Part shown: positions 37,148 to 45,233 of the stretch, one piece after another
How the letters are laid out: each line of letters starts with the position of its first letter
How positions within the stretch are numbered: the stretch's first letter is position 1
The notes under the pieces: model-generated
The model's input: only the letters and a program-made list of their open reading frames with translations
Database searches by the model: none
What the model was told of the DNA's origin: nothing
Assembly (NCBI GenBank): GCA_019359315.1
Contig: JAHHHO010000004.1
Coordinates: forward strand, 105,274-169,273
From: Myxacorys californica WJT36-NPBG1
GTDB lineage: Bacteria > Cyanobacteriota > Cyanobacteriia > Leptolyngbyales > Leptolyngbyaceae
Length of the DNA: 64,000 bases
Reading direction: 5' to 3'
Program-made: the position numbers and the translations under genes

Positions 37148-40100
37148 ATGCCGCCGTCTTATTCCTGGGTTGCGCTGCCCGCCTTAGAAGAATCCGTGAT
37201 CGATCAACTTCCGCTAACGGTCGCACCGCATACGATCGTGGCGGATGCTATTCGCGCTCTGTGCAATTCTGGCAATGTACAGATCCAGCCATTTGGAACT
37301 CTACTTAATCACGCACCGCATTTTCCATCAACGTCTCAGCCAACGTCTCAACTCATCTCCCGTTCTCAATTTGAAAGCTGCATTCTAGTGGTTGAGGCAG
37401 ATCAACGAGATCCGGCTCGTCAGCAATTGGTCGGCATCTTCACCGAACACGACGTTGTTCAACTCATTGCTAAGGGTGTAGATCTCTCGAAATTGACGAT
37501 CGCAGACGTGATGTCGCCAGACGTGGTGACGCTCACCCTGCCATCAACCTGCTTAACTCAAATCCATTCAGCTCAAACCCTACCGACACAAACGCTCCTC
37601 ACGGCGTTGTCTTTACTGCGTCAACATCAGATTCGCCATCTGCCTGTTTTGGATGAGCAAGGCAATTTGATCGGTGTGACGACGCTCGATCGGCTCAGTG
37701 CTGTTCTACAAGATCAATTTGCGGCAAGAATCGCGCAGAGCGCAACTTCAGAGCCGCACGAGTTAGAGCAAACACGCCCGCAACTCGCAATTCGTGCAGG
37801 GCGCAACCCCGCTGAAACCGTCAACCAATCCATACCTGCTCTACAGGATTCTGAGATGTTGCCCCATCAGCAAACCGACCCGGAAAATCTTGTCGCTCAC
37901 ATTGCTCAGCGGATTCGGCAATCGCTCAATTTAGATGAAATATTGCAGACCACCGTGGATGAAGTGCGACAGGTTTTACAGACCGATCGCGTGCTGCTAT
38001 TTCGCTTTACCCCAGATTGGCGCGGCACAATCGCCGTTGAATCAGTCGGAGAAGAGTGGACGGCGATTCTATCCACCAAAATCTACGATCCGTGTTTAAG
38101 CGAACAGTATGTAGAACCTTACCGGCAAGGACGTGTGAGCGCGATCGCAGATATCCACGCGGCTGACGTGACCCCGTGCTATGCCGATCTGTTGTCTCAA
38201 TTTCAAGTTAGAGCCAACCTCGTTGTGCCGATTTTGCAAGGGGAAACGCTGTGGGGACTGCTGATTGCTCATCACTGCTCGGACGTGCGATCGTGGGAAC
38301 TCTCTGAAATTGAATTACTCAAGCACATTGCCACTCAAGTTAGTATCGCCATTCAGCAGGCTGGACTGTACCATCAAGTGCAAACCGAACTGATTGAGCG
38401 ACAGCAGACCGAAGCCGCCCTGCGAGAGAGCGAAGCCCGCTTTCGCATGATGGCAGATACTGCTCCGGTACTGATTTGGCTTTCTGATGTTGAGAAGGCA
38501 CGGATCTATTTCAATCGGGTCTGGATGGAGTTGACAGGGCGATCGCTAGAGCAAGAACTTGGTGACGGTTGGGTCATGAGCGTTCATGCTGACGATCGGG
38601 TCGATTGCTTTGAGACCTACACCACTGCCTTTGATGCCCGTCAATCCTTTCGGATGGAATATCGACTGCGCCGATCGGATGGCGAATATCGTTGGATTCT
38701 AGACGAAGGGACACCGCGCTTTGCCCCAGACGGAGAATTTTTAGGATACATTGGCTCTTGTGTTGACATTACCGATCGCAAACTCGCTGAACAAACCATT
38801 CGTGAACAAGCAACCTTAATCGATGTTGCGACCAATGCCATTTATGTTTGTAACTTAGACTATCAGCTTACGTTTTGGAATAAAGGAGCAGAGCGGCTCT
38901 ACGGGTGGACAGGCGAAGAAGCGCTGCACCAAGATGTCACTCAATTCCTCCATCGCAGTTCATCTCAAGCCTTAGACCTTGCCCACACCACAGTCTTTCA
39001 GCAGGGAGAATGGCAAGGCGAACTCTCGAAAGTTACAAAATCGGGTAAATCAGTCATTACCGAAAGCCGTTGGACGCTGGTTCGCAATGAGGCAGAACAT
39101 CCCGTTTCGATCTTGATGGTAGACACCGATATTACCGAGAAAAAAGACCTCGAAGCGCAATTTTTACGAACTCAGCGCTTAGAAAGTCTAGGAACCTTAG
39201 CCAGTGGAATTGCGCATGATCTCAACAACATCCTGACGCCGATTCTCGCGATCGCGCAACTTTTGCCGATGAAGTTGTCTGATCTCGACGAACCCACGCG
39301 ATCGCTGCTAGTCATGCTAGAAACGAATTCCAAGCGAGGCGCAAATCTCGTCAAACAAGTCCTCTCATTTGCACGGGGCATCGAAGGAGAACGAACGATT
39401 CTTCAGTTGCGCCATCTCTTGCGGGATGTACAGCAGATGATGCGGCAGACCTTTCCCAAATCGGTCGAGGTCGATCTCACGCTACCTCAAGATCTGTGGG
39501 TGGTGTCTGGAGATGCGACCCAACTCCATCAGGTCTTTCTCAATCTAGCCGTGAATGCACGGGATGCCATGCCAGAGGGCGGCAAACTACATGTCACCGC
39601 CGAAAACCGAGTGATCGATGAACAGTACGCACGGATGCACCTAGACGCGATCGTGGGCACATTTAGCGTCGTCACGTTCTCCGATACGGGTGTTGGCATT
39701 CTGCCAGAGGTACTAGACCACATTTTTGAACCGTTTTTTACCACAAAGGAGCTAGGCAAGGGAACCGGACTCGGACTCTCAACGGTGATCGGCATTGTCA
39801 AAAGTCACGGGGGATTTGTTGAAGTGTCGAGCGTCGTTGGCAAAGGCACGCAGTTCAGGATTTTCCTACCCGCCCTAATCGGGTCTGAAGCGCCGCCAAC
39901 CCAAGCCCTTGAGACTTCGGATGGGCAAGGCGAACTGATTTTGCTCGTGGATGATGAAACCGCGATTCGAGAGGTTTTAAAGGCGACGCTAGAAGCGCAT
40001 CAGTATCAAGTGATGACGGCTCGTGACGGCATTGATGCGATCGCTCTCTATGCTCAACATCAGGCTAAAATTCGTGCTGTGGTGATGGATATCATGATGC

Positions 40101-40300
40101 CTTCGATGGATGGCATCACCGCGATTCGCACCTTACAGCGGCTCAATCCGCAGGTTAAGATCATCGCCCTGAGCGGACTCAGCACCAACGAAGCCCAGAC
40201 TCAAGCCGCTGGCGTTAAAACGTTCTTACCCAAGCCTTGCACGTCAGAAGATTTGCTCATTGCCGTGCGACAAGTCCTCTCATCGTCCCTCGGCTCCTGA
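37148..40300 (+). CDS. Hybrid histidine kinase: CBS-CBS-GAF-PAS-PAS-HisKA-HATPase-REC
   Basis: The ATG at 37148 has AGGAG six bases upstream and is preferred to the GTG at 37109; it gives 1050 residues. Order: two CBS motifs (about 20-190), a GAF domain (about 255-410), two PAS/PAC units (about 425-545 and 555-675), HisKA with His690 in GIAHDLNNIL, and HATPase_c (about 795-905) with NLAVNARDAM, DTGVGI and GKGTGLGLST. A receiver with Asp981 in VVMDIMMPSMDG follows. The GAF domain resembles bilin-binding GAFs: DPCL with Cys316, then Cys344 in TPCYADLL, 28 residues apart, followed by QVRANLVVPIL and LWGLLIAHHCS. It may be a photoreceptor or a redox/ligand sensor. No membrane segment is seen, so it should be soluble. 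Confidence 0.9.
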   Translation: MPPSYSWVALPALEESVIDQLPLTVAPHTIVADAIRALCNSGNVQIQPFGTLLNHAPHFPSTSQPTSQLISRSQFESCILVVEADQRDPARQQLVGIFTEHDVVQLIAKGVDLSKLTIADVMSPDVVTLTLPSTCLTQIHSAQTLPTQTLLTALSLLRQHQIRHLPVLDEQGNLIGVTTLDRLSAVLQDQFAARIAQSATSEPHELEQTRPQLAIRAGRNPAETVNQSIPALQDSEMLPHQQTDPENLVAHIAQRIRQSLNLDEILQTTVDEVRQVLQTDRVLLFRFTPDWRGTIAVESVGEEWTAILSTKIYDPCLSEQYVEPYRQGRVSAIADIHAADVTPCYADLLSQFQVRANLVVPILQGETLWGLLIAHHCSDVRSWELSEIELLKHIATQVSIAIQQAGLYHQVQTELIERQQTEAALRESEARFRMMADTAPVLIWLSDVEKARIYFNRVWMELTGRSLEQELGDGWVMSVHADDRVDCFETYTTAFDARQSFRMEYRLRRSDGEYRWILDEGTPRFAPDGEFLGYIGSCVDITDRKLAEQTIREQATLIDVATNAIYVCNLDYQLTFWNKGAERLYGWTGEEALHQDVTQFLHRSSSQALDLAHTTVFQQGEWQGELSKVTKSGKSVITESRWTLVRNEAEHPVSILMVDTDITEKKDLEAQFLRTQRLESLGTLASGIAHDLNNILTPILAIAQLLPMKLSDLDEPTRSLLVMLETNSKRGANLVKQVLSFARGIEGERTILQLRHLLRDVQQMMRQTFPKSVEVDLTLPQDLWVVSGDATQLHQVFLNLAVNARDAMPEGGKLHVTAENRVIDEQYARMHLDAIVGTFSVVTFSDTGVGILPEVLDHIFEPFFTTKELGKGTGLGLSTVIGIVKSHGGFVEVSSVVGKGTQFRIFLPALIGSEAPPTQALETSDGQGELILLVDDETAIREVLKATLEAHQYQVMTARDGIDAIALYAQHQAKIRAVVMDIMMPSMDGITAIRTLQRLNPQVKIIALSGLSTNEAQTQAAGVKTFLPKPCTSEDLLIAVRQVLSSSLGS

Positions 40301-40439
40301 AATTCTGTTCTTCTCCACCCTAGAGGCTAACGCTCGTTTCATAAGCTCTTCTAATAGATTCCACAAGCCAAATCATTTCACCAAATCCCACGATGCTGTA
40401 ATAATCTTAGGTATTAGAACCTGGAAGGGAGTTTTGGTC

Positions 40440-40769
40440 ATGGGCTACGCTGTTGGAATGGTCGAGGTGCGTGGGTTGCCGCCTGCCCTCTCGGTCGCAG
40501 ATGTTATGTGTAAAGCCGCTCGCGTCACCCTCGTTGAGATGGAGAAGGTCAGCGGTGCGTACGTCACAATCGTGGTGCGCGGCAATGTCTCAGAAGTCAA
40601 GATTGCCGTTGAGGCTGGCATTGAAGCCGCCAAGAAAATGAACCCGTATAAAGAGGGCGATAAACTGTTCTTGTCCTCTCACTACATTCCGCGCCCAAGT
40701 GAGAATCTGATGGCAGTCTTGCCGATTGAATATACCGAAGACACGATCGAGTTTAACGAAGCGAGATGA
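40440..40769 (+). CDS. CcmK-family carboxysome shell protein (satellite locus)
   Basis: The ATG at 40440 has GGGAG upstream; the longer frame from 40260 overlaps the kinase gene and is not family-like. The protein is a 109-residue single BMC domain: MGYAVGMVEVRGLPPALSVA, then a VRGNVSEVKIAVEAGI helix, and the edge motif IPRPSENLMAVLPI. CcmK hexamers tile the beta-carboxysome facets. It is far from any ccmKLMN operon in this window and is divergent from CcmK1-4 as I know them, for example with MEKVSGAYVTIVV and an insertion KMNPYKEGDKLFLSSHY. It may belong to one of the rarer satellite CcmK classes. Confidence 0.88.
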   Translation: MGYAVGMVEVRGLPPALSVADVMCKAARVTLVEMEKVSGAYVTIVVRGNVSEVKIAVEAGIEAAKKMNPYKEGDKLFLSSHYIPRPSENLMAVLPIEYTEDTIEFNEAR

Positions 40770-40798
40770 GACGCGGGAAAGGTTAACCCAGAATTCCT

Positions 40799-41731
40799 AT
40801 GAGTCTGGCAATGCTCACACCTGCTCAACTCGATCGTTGGCTCACTCAAGCGCGATCGCTCATCTCTCATGGACGGTTGCCAGACTACATTCCACAATTG
40901 GCTCGCGTTAACCCTCAAACACTCACAATTCAGGTTGAAACAGTCGATGGACAGCAGGTTGTTGCGGGTGATTGGGCGCAGCCGTTTACGCTGATGAGTG
41001 TGATCAAACCGTTTCTCTTGCTGTTTGCCCTTGAGCAGTGGGGCGCAGAGGCAGTGTTTCGGCGGGTAGGAATGCGGCCTTCGGATCAGCCCTTTCATTC
41101 CGTCGCTCAACTGTCACTCGACCAGGGGTTTCCCCGTAATCCCATGATTAATAGTGGAGCGATCGCGCTCACCGCATTCTTGACGGGAAACTCGGGTGAG
41201 AGCCGCTGTGAAGGTTTACGGCAATGGCTCAATACCAATGCTGGCAGTCAGCTTGTGCTGGATGAAAAAATGCTGCACTCGGTGCGATCGCTCACCAATG
41301 AAACCAACCGTGCGATCGCGCGGCTGTTAGTGGAAGCGAAACATCTAGATCAGGCCGAAGTCGCGATCGATACTTACAACCATATCTGCTGCTTGTCAGG
41401 CACGATTGCCGATCTGGCTCACCTCGGTCTGTTGCTGACGCGCTCTAACACCGTTTCTTTGGAGGCTTATCCTCCAATCGCGACTCAGCATCAGCGCATT
41501 GTCAATACACTAATGCTCACTTGCGGGCTATACGAAGATTCTGGAGCCTTTGCCGTCCGGATTGGCCTGCCGATCAAGTCTGGAGTGAGTGGAGCGCTAC
41601 TGGCAATCGTGCCGCATCAAGGCGCGATCGCGTGCTACAGTCCAGCCATTGATCAAACTGGAAATTCTGTTGCTGGATTGTTCTTAGTTGAAGCTATTGT
41701 TCAAGCTCTAGACATTAGTATTTTTGGTTAA
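40799..41731 (+). CDS. glsA: Glutaminase (GlsA family)
   Basis: GlsA hydrolyses glutamine to glutamate and ammonia. The 310-residue protein has the serine beta-lactamase-like fold: the S-x-x-K motif SVIK (Ser67, Lys70), NPMINSGAIALTA, a Tyr-containing ETNRAIARLL region, and GLPIKSGVSGALLAIVP near the C-terminus. The motif carries Val-Ile where many homologs have Ile-Ser, but Ser and Lys are kept. It starts 30 nt after the CcmK-like gene, perhaps in the same transcript. Confidence 0.9.
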   Translation: MSLAMLTPAQLDRWLTQARSLISHGRLPDYIPQLARVNPQTLTIQVETVDGQQVVAGDWAQPFTLMSVIKPFLLLFALEQWGAEAVFRRVGMRPSDQPFHSVAQLSLDQGFPRNPMINSGAIALTAFLTGNSGESRCEGLRQWLNTNAGSQLVLDEKMLHSVRSLTNETNRAIARLLVEAKHLDQAEVAIDTYNHICCLSGTIADLAHLGLLLTRSNTVSLEAYPPIATQHQRIVNTLMLTCGLYEDSGAFAVRIGLPIKSGVSGALLAIVPHQGAIACYSPAIDQTGNSVAGLFLVEAIVQALDISIFG

Positions 41732-41826
41732 CTAAAATAGTTACTTTGCGATCACAGGAAAATCTTTGACTTTTCTTTATAAAAAATCCGTGGTAGTACC
41801 CAGATAATTTTAAATGGGCTCGGATA

Positions 41827-41872
41827 TTTCACCTAAGTGAAACCATTTTTCTATGAAAAGATTAATCTTTTC
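41827..41872. promoter_or_regulatory. Hairpin and perfect 18-bp palindrome upstream of the SH3b gene
   Basis: TTTCAC-CTAA-GTGAAA (41827-41842) is followed by CCATTTTT, a weak terminator-like hairpin after glsA. Just beyond, GAAAAGATTAATCTTTTC (41855-41872) is an exact 18-bp palindrome, about 80 nt before the SH3b start. It may be an operator or a hairpin in the leader. Confidence 0.5.
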
Positions 41873-41948
41873 TCCGTAATGCTCCGGAACGAAGCTACAG
41901 CAAGCTGATTTTGTATTCCACACGTGTAATTATCGGGGAATTCGTACC

Positions 41949-42734
41949 ATGGAAACTTTTGCATTTCTTGAAACTGCTGTCGCCCATGAAGATCCTTCTC
42001 CGGATCTCCAGGTGCGATCGCTCAAGGAACTGGGTTTAACGGTTCCGGCGGCAGCATCAGTTGGGCTTGCAGGTTTGCTTTTGGCGACCACGCTTTTAGT
42101 GAGTGTTCCTAACGCAAATGCTCTTCCCGCTTCGGTGACCGTGACCTCATCAGGCTTGAATATTCGGTCAGGCCCAGGAACAGGATATCCGATCATTGGC
42201 GGCTTAAGCAGTGGTCAGACGGTAGGTGTTAGCGACTATTCTGGCGGTTGGTATCGCATCAGCAGCGGTGGCTGGATCGCCTCAAACTACACTACCTATT
42301 CTGGTGGTGGCGGCATTGGTGGTGGTGGAACCCCAATCGACACCCGCGTTAGAATTACCGGCAGCGTTGTCAATGTCCGTAATGGTCCAGGAACGGGCTA
42401 TGGGCTCAACGGCAGACCGCTCTACTATGGTGAAGTCGTGAGAGTGGTTCGCTCTTCTGGCGGTTGGTATCAATTGCCGGATGGTGGTTGGTTCTCATCC
42501 TCCTATGCCACTAGTACTGGCTCTAATCCAGGTACTGGTGGTGGCGGTACTCCGATCGATCGAGTTGTAACCGTTACGGGGAGCGTTGTTAATGTCCGCA
42601 ACGGTCCGGGGACAGGCTATGCCCTCAATGGCAGACCGCTCTACTATGGTGAGCGGGTGCGTGTTGTGCGGTCTTCTGGCGGTTGGTATCAATTGACAGA
42701 TGGCGGTTGGTTCTCAGGATCGTATGCCAACTAA
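41949..42734 (+). CDS. SH3b-repeat exported/cell-surface protein
   Basis: This 261-residue protein has an N-terminal cytoplasmic segment, one hydrophobic helix (about 33-57, then NANALPASV as a possible cleavage site), and three bacterial SH3 repeats. These lie near 60-115, 130-183 and 205-260, each with NIRSGPGTGY or NVRNGPGTGY and GGWYxxxxGGW. The repeats are linked by Gly/Thr/Ser-rich spacers (GGGGTPID). Repeats 2 and 3 are nearly identical at DNA level, indicating recent duplication. SH3b repeats usually bind cell-wall peptides. N-termini of this type (METFAFLETA) are common among cyanobacterial SH3 proteins. Confidence 0.85.
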   Translation: METFAFLETAVAHEDPSPDLQVRSLKELGLTVPAAASVGLAGLLLATTLLVSVPNANALPASVTVTSSGLNIRSGPGTGYPIIGGLSSGQTVGVSDYSGGWYRISSGGWIASNYTTYSGGGGIGGGGTPIDTRVRITGSVVNVRNGPGTGYGLNGRPLYYGEVVRVVRSSGGWYQLPDGGWFSSSYATSTGSNPGTGGGGTPIDRVVTVTGSVVNVRNGPGTGYALNGRPLYYGERVRVVRSSGGWYQLTDGGWFSGSYAN

Positions 42735-42770
42735 CTGAGCCGACTTCTTCAGAAAATTCTGCTACACCTG

Positions 42771-42804
42771 AGTCGCCTGTAGAAGTACTACAGGCGACTT
42801 ACTT
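42771..42804 (+). terminator. Hairpin terminator after the SH3b gene
   Basis: AGTCGCCTGTAG (42771-42782) pairs perfectly with CTACAGGCGACT (42788-42799) over a five-base loop and is followed by TACTTTT. It lies between the convergent SH3b and orthocaspase genes. Confidence 0.75.
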
Positions 42805-42864
42805 TTGGCTCAAGGTTAGCTCAAGGTGTGTGTTCAACGATTTATGGGTTCAACATATGCTACG

Positions 42865-45129
42865 TCACACTGTCACTTGATAGATAAATCGGAATGTTGC
42901 CCAAGCATTGACATCTAATGCGAAAACATCGGTCGCCCCAATCCACTGGGCACTGTTCGCGTCGCGAAGTTCCGAAGGAGCGCTGGCTTGATGCAAATCC
43001 TGTAGCACGGCTTGAGCAACTTCTAGAAAATTCGCGATCGGGCGGATCACACCACTACTAGAATCAGCCGCCAGTAACCGTTCGGTTTGCTCAAACGGAG
43101 TGCGGCTGCAGATCACATAAGTTTCTGCTAGTCCTGCCGGGTCGCTAATAATCCACTCGGAATTAGTCGCTACAAGCGGGAACGTCATGCTTTCGTTGGG
43201 TGCAATACAGTTCGGAGGACTGGGGACGCTAGGTAGAGATTGCAGGGCACCCGCTTGGGGAGGATGCCCAACCCTAACTGCCGTTCCCCCATTATCCAAG
43301 CCTAAAATCAAAACATAAATCGGCTGAGTACTCGTATTCTGAATGTGATACTGAACGCGGCTACCAACCGGAATCGTGATCAGCTTTCCATCAGAAGGCG
43401 TCACGAGATTAGAATCAGCAGCAACGCGATCGGTCTGTTGTTGCACCAGCCATTTTTCGGGTGTTCCAAGTTGAGCTAATGTTGCCCGGACTCCTAGCTG
43501 TGAGGAGTTGTCATTCACCGTCAGACCCAGTAATTTAGCACCTAGCAAGGTTTGCAGTTGGGGCGCTAAGCGGCGGACAGCAAGTTTGACCGCTTCATCA
43601 GAATCACCAAGCGTTTTTGGAATTGCCTCTCGTCCTTGAGAAAAGAGCCCATAGCTGGAGGGCGAAATTGATCCCGCGATCGCATCGGTAGACAGAGACG
43701 CCACTTGAGTCGTTGCGCGAACACTACCAAACAAATAATCTGCCGATTGCTCTCCAGCCGTGACGGCTGAAATATGAGACATGGCCGAAAAGGCACTGAT
43801 CGCATCGACGCGCTCGATCCGTTTGAGGTTTGCATCGATGGCGATCGTGAGTCCGACCGATCGCGGCAACACGCGAATCGCTTCTTGGACTCGTTGCCCC
43901 AGGCTCAACGTTGCATCTTGCGTTGCCGAGGTTGCAACCGTCCTGGCTCTCGCCGTTAATCCATTTCGTTCATACACCTGTAGCAGGGGAAGGGGCTGCA
44001 ATTCAGTCTCGGCTTCTCCAGCTGCTTCTACCGTGAACAAAGAATTGAGGCTGTACTGCTCAAGCACTTGTGGAGCTAACCCGCCTAGCCAGAGTTGAGC
44101 TGTTTTAGAGTCGTCGAGCGCAATGATCACTCCATCTGCTGGAGGTTGAGACGGTGACAAGTTATAGGGCTTTAAGGGACTATTAGCGCTGAGCGCAGAT
44201 CCAGAAGAACCACGATTCTTGCCGCTCAGCGTGACCTGTTGTTTTTGATCAACGCGCCTGCCAATCCGCTCAGCAGTTCGGCTCAGGTTAAGCCGCAGGC
44301 TTGAGTCTGGTAGAGCTTGCCACAGTTGTTGCGTAAAGGCGTAGGTAAAAAGTCCGGCATAAAACCCGTTCCAAGGCGCTTCGGTGGCAACTTGCTGATC
44401 TCCCGCCGCCGACAGAACGACGCCTGGCATTTGCCCGGAGCGCCGCTGAGCCCTGACTTGAGCGCGATCGAGACCCAAGGTGTTGAGCAGCTTTTCTTGC
44501 AACAGATGCTCTGTTTGATCGATCTGAGCCACTTCATCAAATTCGCCTGGTGAGGCTAACGATCGAATGTGCAAGTTGCCTTGTAAGGGATATCCAGGAT
44601 AAAAGTAGCTCGTGTCTAAAACAGTAGTGACTTGGTGGGTGGGCAACGATCGCAGTAACAGGTACAACGTGTCTTCTGGAATTGCATTTGTGATCAGCTC
44701 CTGGGATGACTCGTCAGCTGTGATCAGGGCAGGCTGCACATCATCTGCTGTAGCGCCTAGCTTGAGCAAGCTACCATAACCACTAAAATGAATCACGACG
44801 ACATCATCGGGTTTCGCTTGATTGATCAGATGTTCGGTAAAGGCAGTTTCGATCTGCGATCGCGTTGCTTTTTCATCAGTCAGCGTTACAATATCGCTCG
44901 GCTGAAACCCAAATCGGTAGGTCAGCAACTCTCGCTGCAATTCCACATCTGTAAGACTGCCGTTTAAGTTGCCATTGCGGTAAGCATTAATTCCAATGAG
45001 TAGAGCAAGCTTGCGAGTTGTCGGCTGGGCTAGAGCTTGAGCGGTGTGACGGAGGCCAAGACCCAGCTGAGACGCGCCCCAAGCTCCAAGCAAAAGTCCT
45101 GTTTTCTGCAACAACGATCGTCGCTTCAT
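42865..45129 (-). CDS. Pseudo-orthocaspase (caspase-fold protein with Tyr-Ser in place of His-Cys)
   Basis: The 754-residue protein begins MKRRSLLQKTGLLLGAWGAS, a twin-arginine-like signal, so it is probably exported folded. The caspase p20 domain (about 38-250) has KLALLIGINAYR. Where active caspases have SGHG it reads HFSGYG (Tyr118), and where they have D-x-C it reads LDTSYFY (Ser174). So both catalytic residues are replaced. This Tyr-Ser type is known among cyanobacterial orthocaspases considered proteolytically inactive. The C-terminal part (about 330-740) includes a DUF4384-like region (GSRVQYHIQNTSTQPIYVLIL). The frame is intact over 2.2 kb, so selection for a non-protease role is likely. 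Confidence 0.88.
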   Translation of the reverse strand: MKRRSLLQKTGLLLGAWGASQLGLGLRHTAQALAQPTTRKLALLIGINAYRNGNLNGSLTDVELQRELLTYRFGFQPSDIVTLTDEKATRSQIETAFTEHLINQAKPDDVVVIHFSGYGSLLKLGATADDVQPALITADESSQELITNAIPEDTLYLLLRSLPTHQVTTVLDTSYFYPGYPLQGNLHIRSLASPGEFDEVAQIDQTEHLLQEKLLNTLGLDRAQVRAQRRSGQMPGVVLSAAGDQQVATEAPWNGFYAGLFTYAFTQQLWQALPDSSLRLNLSRTAERIGRRVDQKQQVTLSGKNRGSSGSALSANSPLKPYNLSPSQPPADGVIIALDDSKTAQLWLGGLAPQVLEQYSLNSLFTVEAAGEAETELQPLPLLQVYERNGLTARARTVATSATQDATLSLGQRVQEAIRVLPRSVGLTIAIDANLKRIERVDAISAFSAMSHISAVTAGEQSADYLFGSVRATTQVASLSTDAIAGSISPSSYGLFSQGREAIPKTLGDSDEAVKLAVRRLAPQLQTLLGAKLLGLTVNDNSSQLGVRATLAQLGTPEKWLVQQQTDRVAADSNLVTPSDGKLITIPVGSRVQYHIQNTSTQPIYVLILGLDNGGTAVRVGHPPQAGALQSLPSVPSPPNCIAPNESMTFPLVATNSEWIISDPAGLAETYVICSRTPFEQTERLLAADSSSGVIRPIANFLEVAQAVLQDLHQASAPSELRDANSAQWIGATDVFALDVNAWATFRFIYQVTV

Positions 45130-45176
45130 CTTCTCAATTACCCTACGCCCATAGCTATCAGCGTAACAGGTAAAGA

Positions 45177-45226
45177 ATTCGTAATTCGTAATTTTGAAAA
45201 GATCTGCTCAACTACGAATTACGAAT
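45177..45226. repeat. 14-bp inverted repeat of ATTCGTA units
   Basis: ATTCGTAATTCGTA (45177-45190) and TACGAATTACGAAT (45213-45226) form a perfect inverted repeat around a 22-base loop. Each arm is two copies of a 7-base unit. It lies between the sat stop and the orthocaspase start, and may act as a terminator for sat. Short tandem heptamers of this type are common in cyanobacterial genomes. Confidence 0.7.
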
Positions 45227-45233
45227 GACCTAA

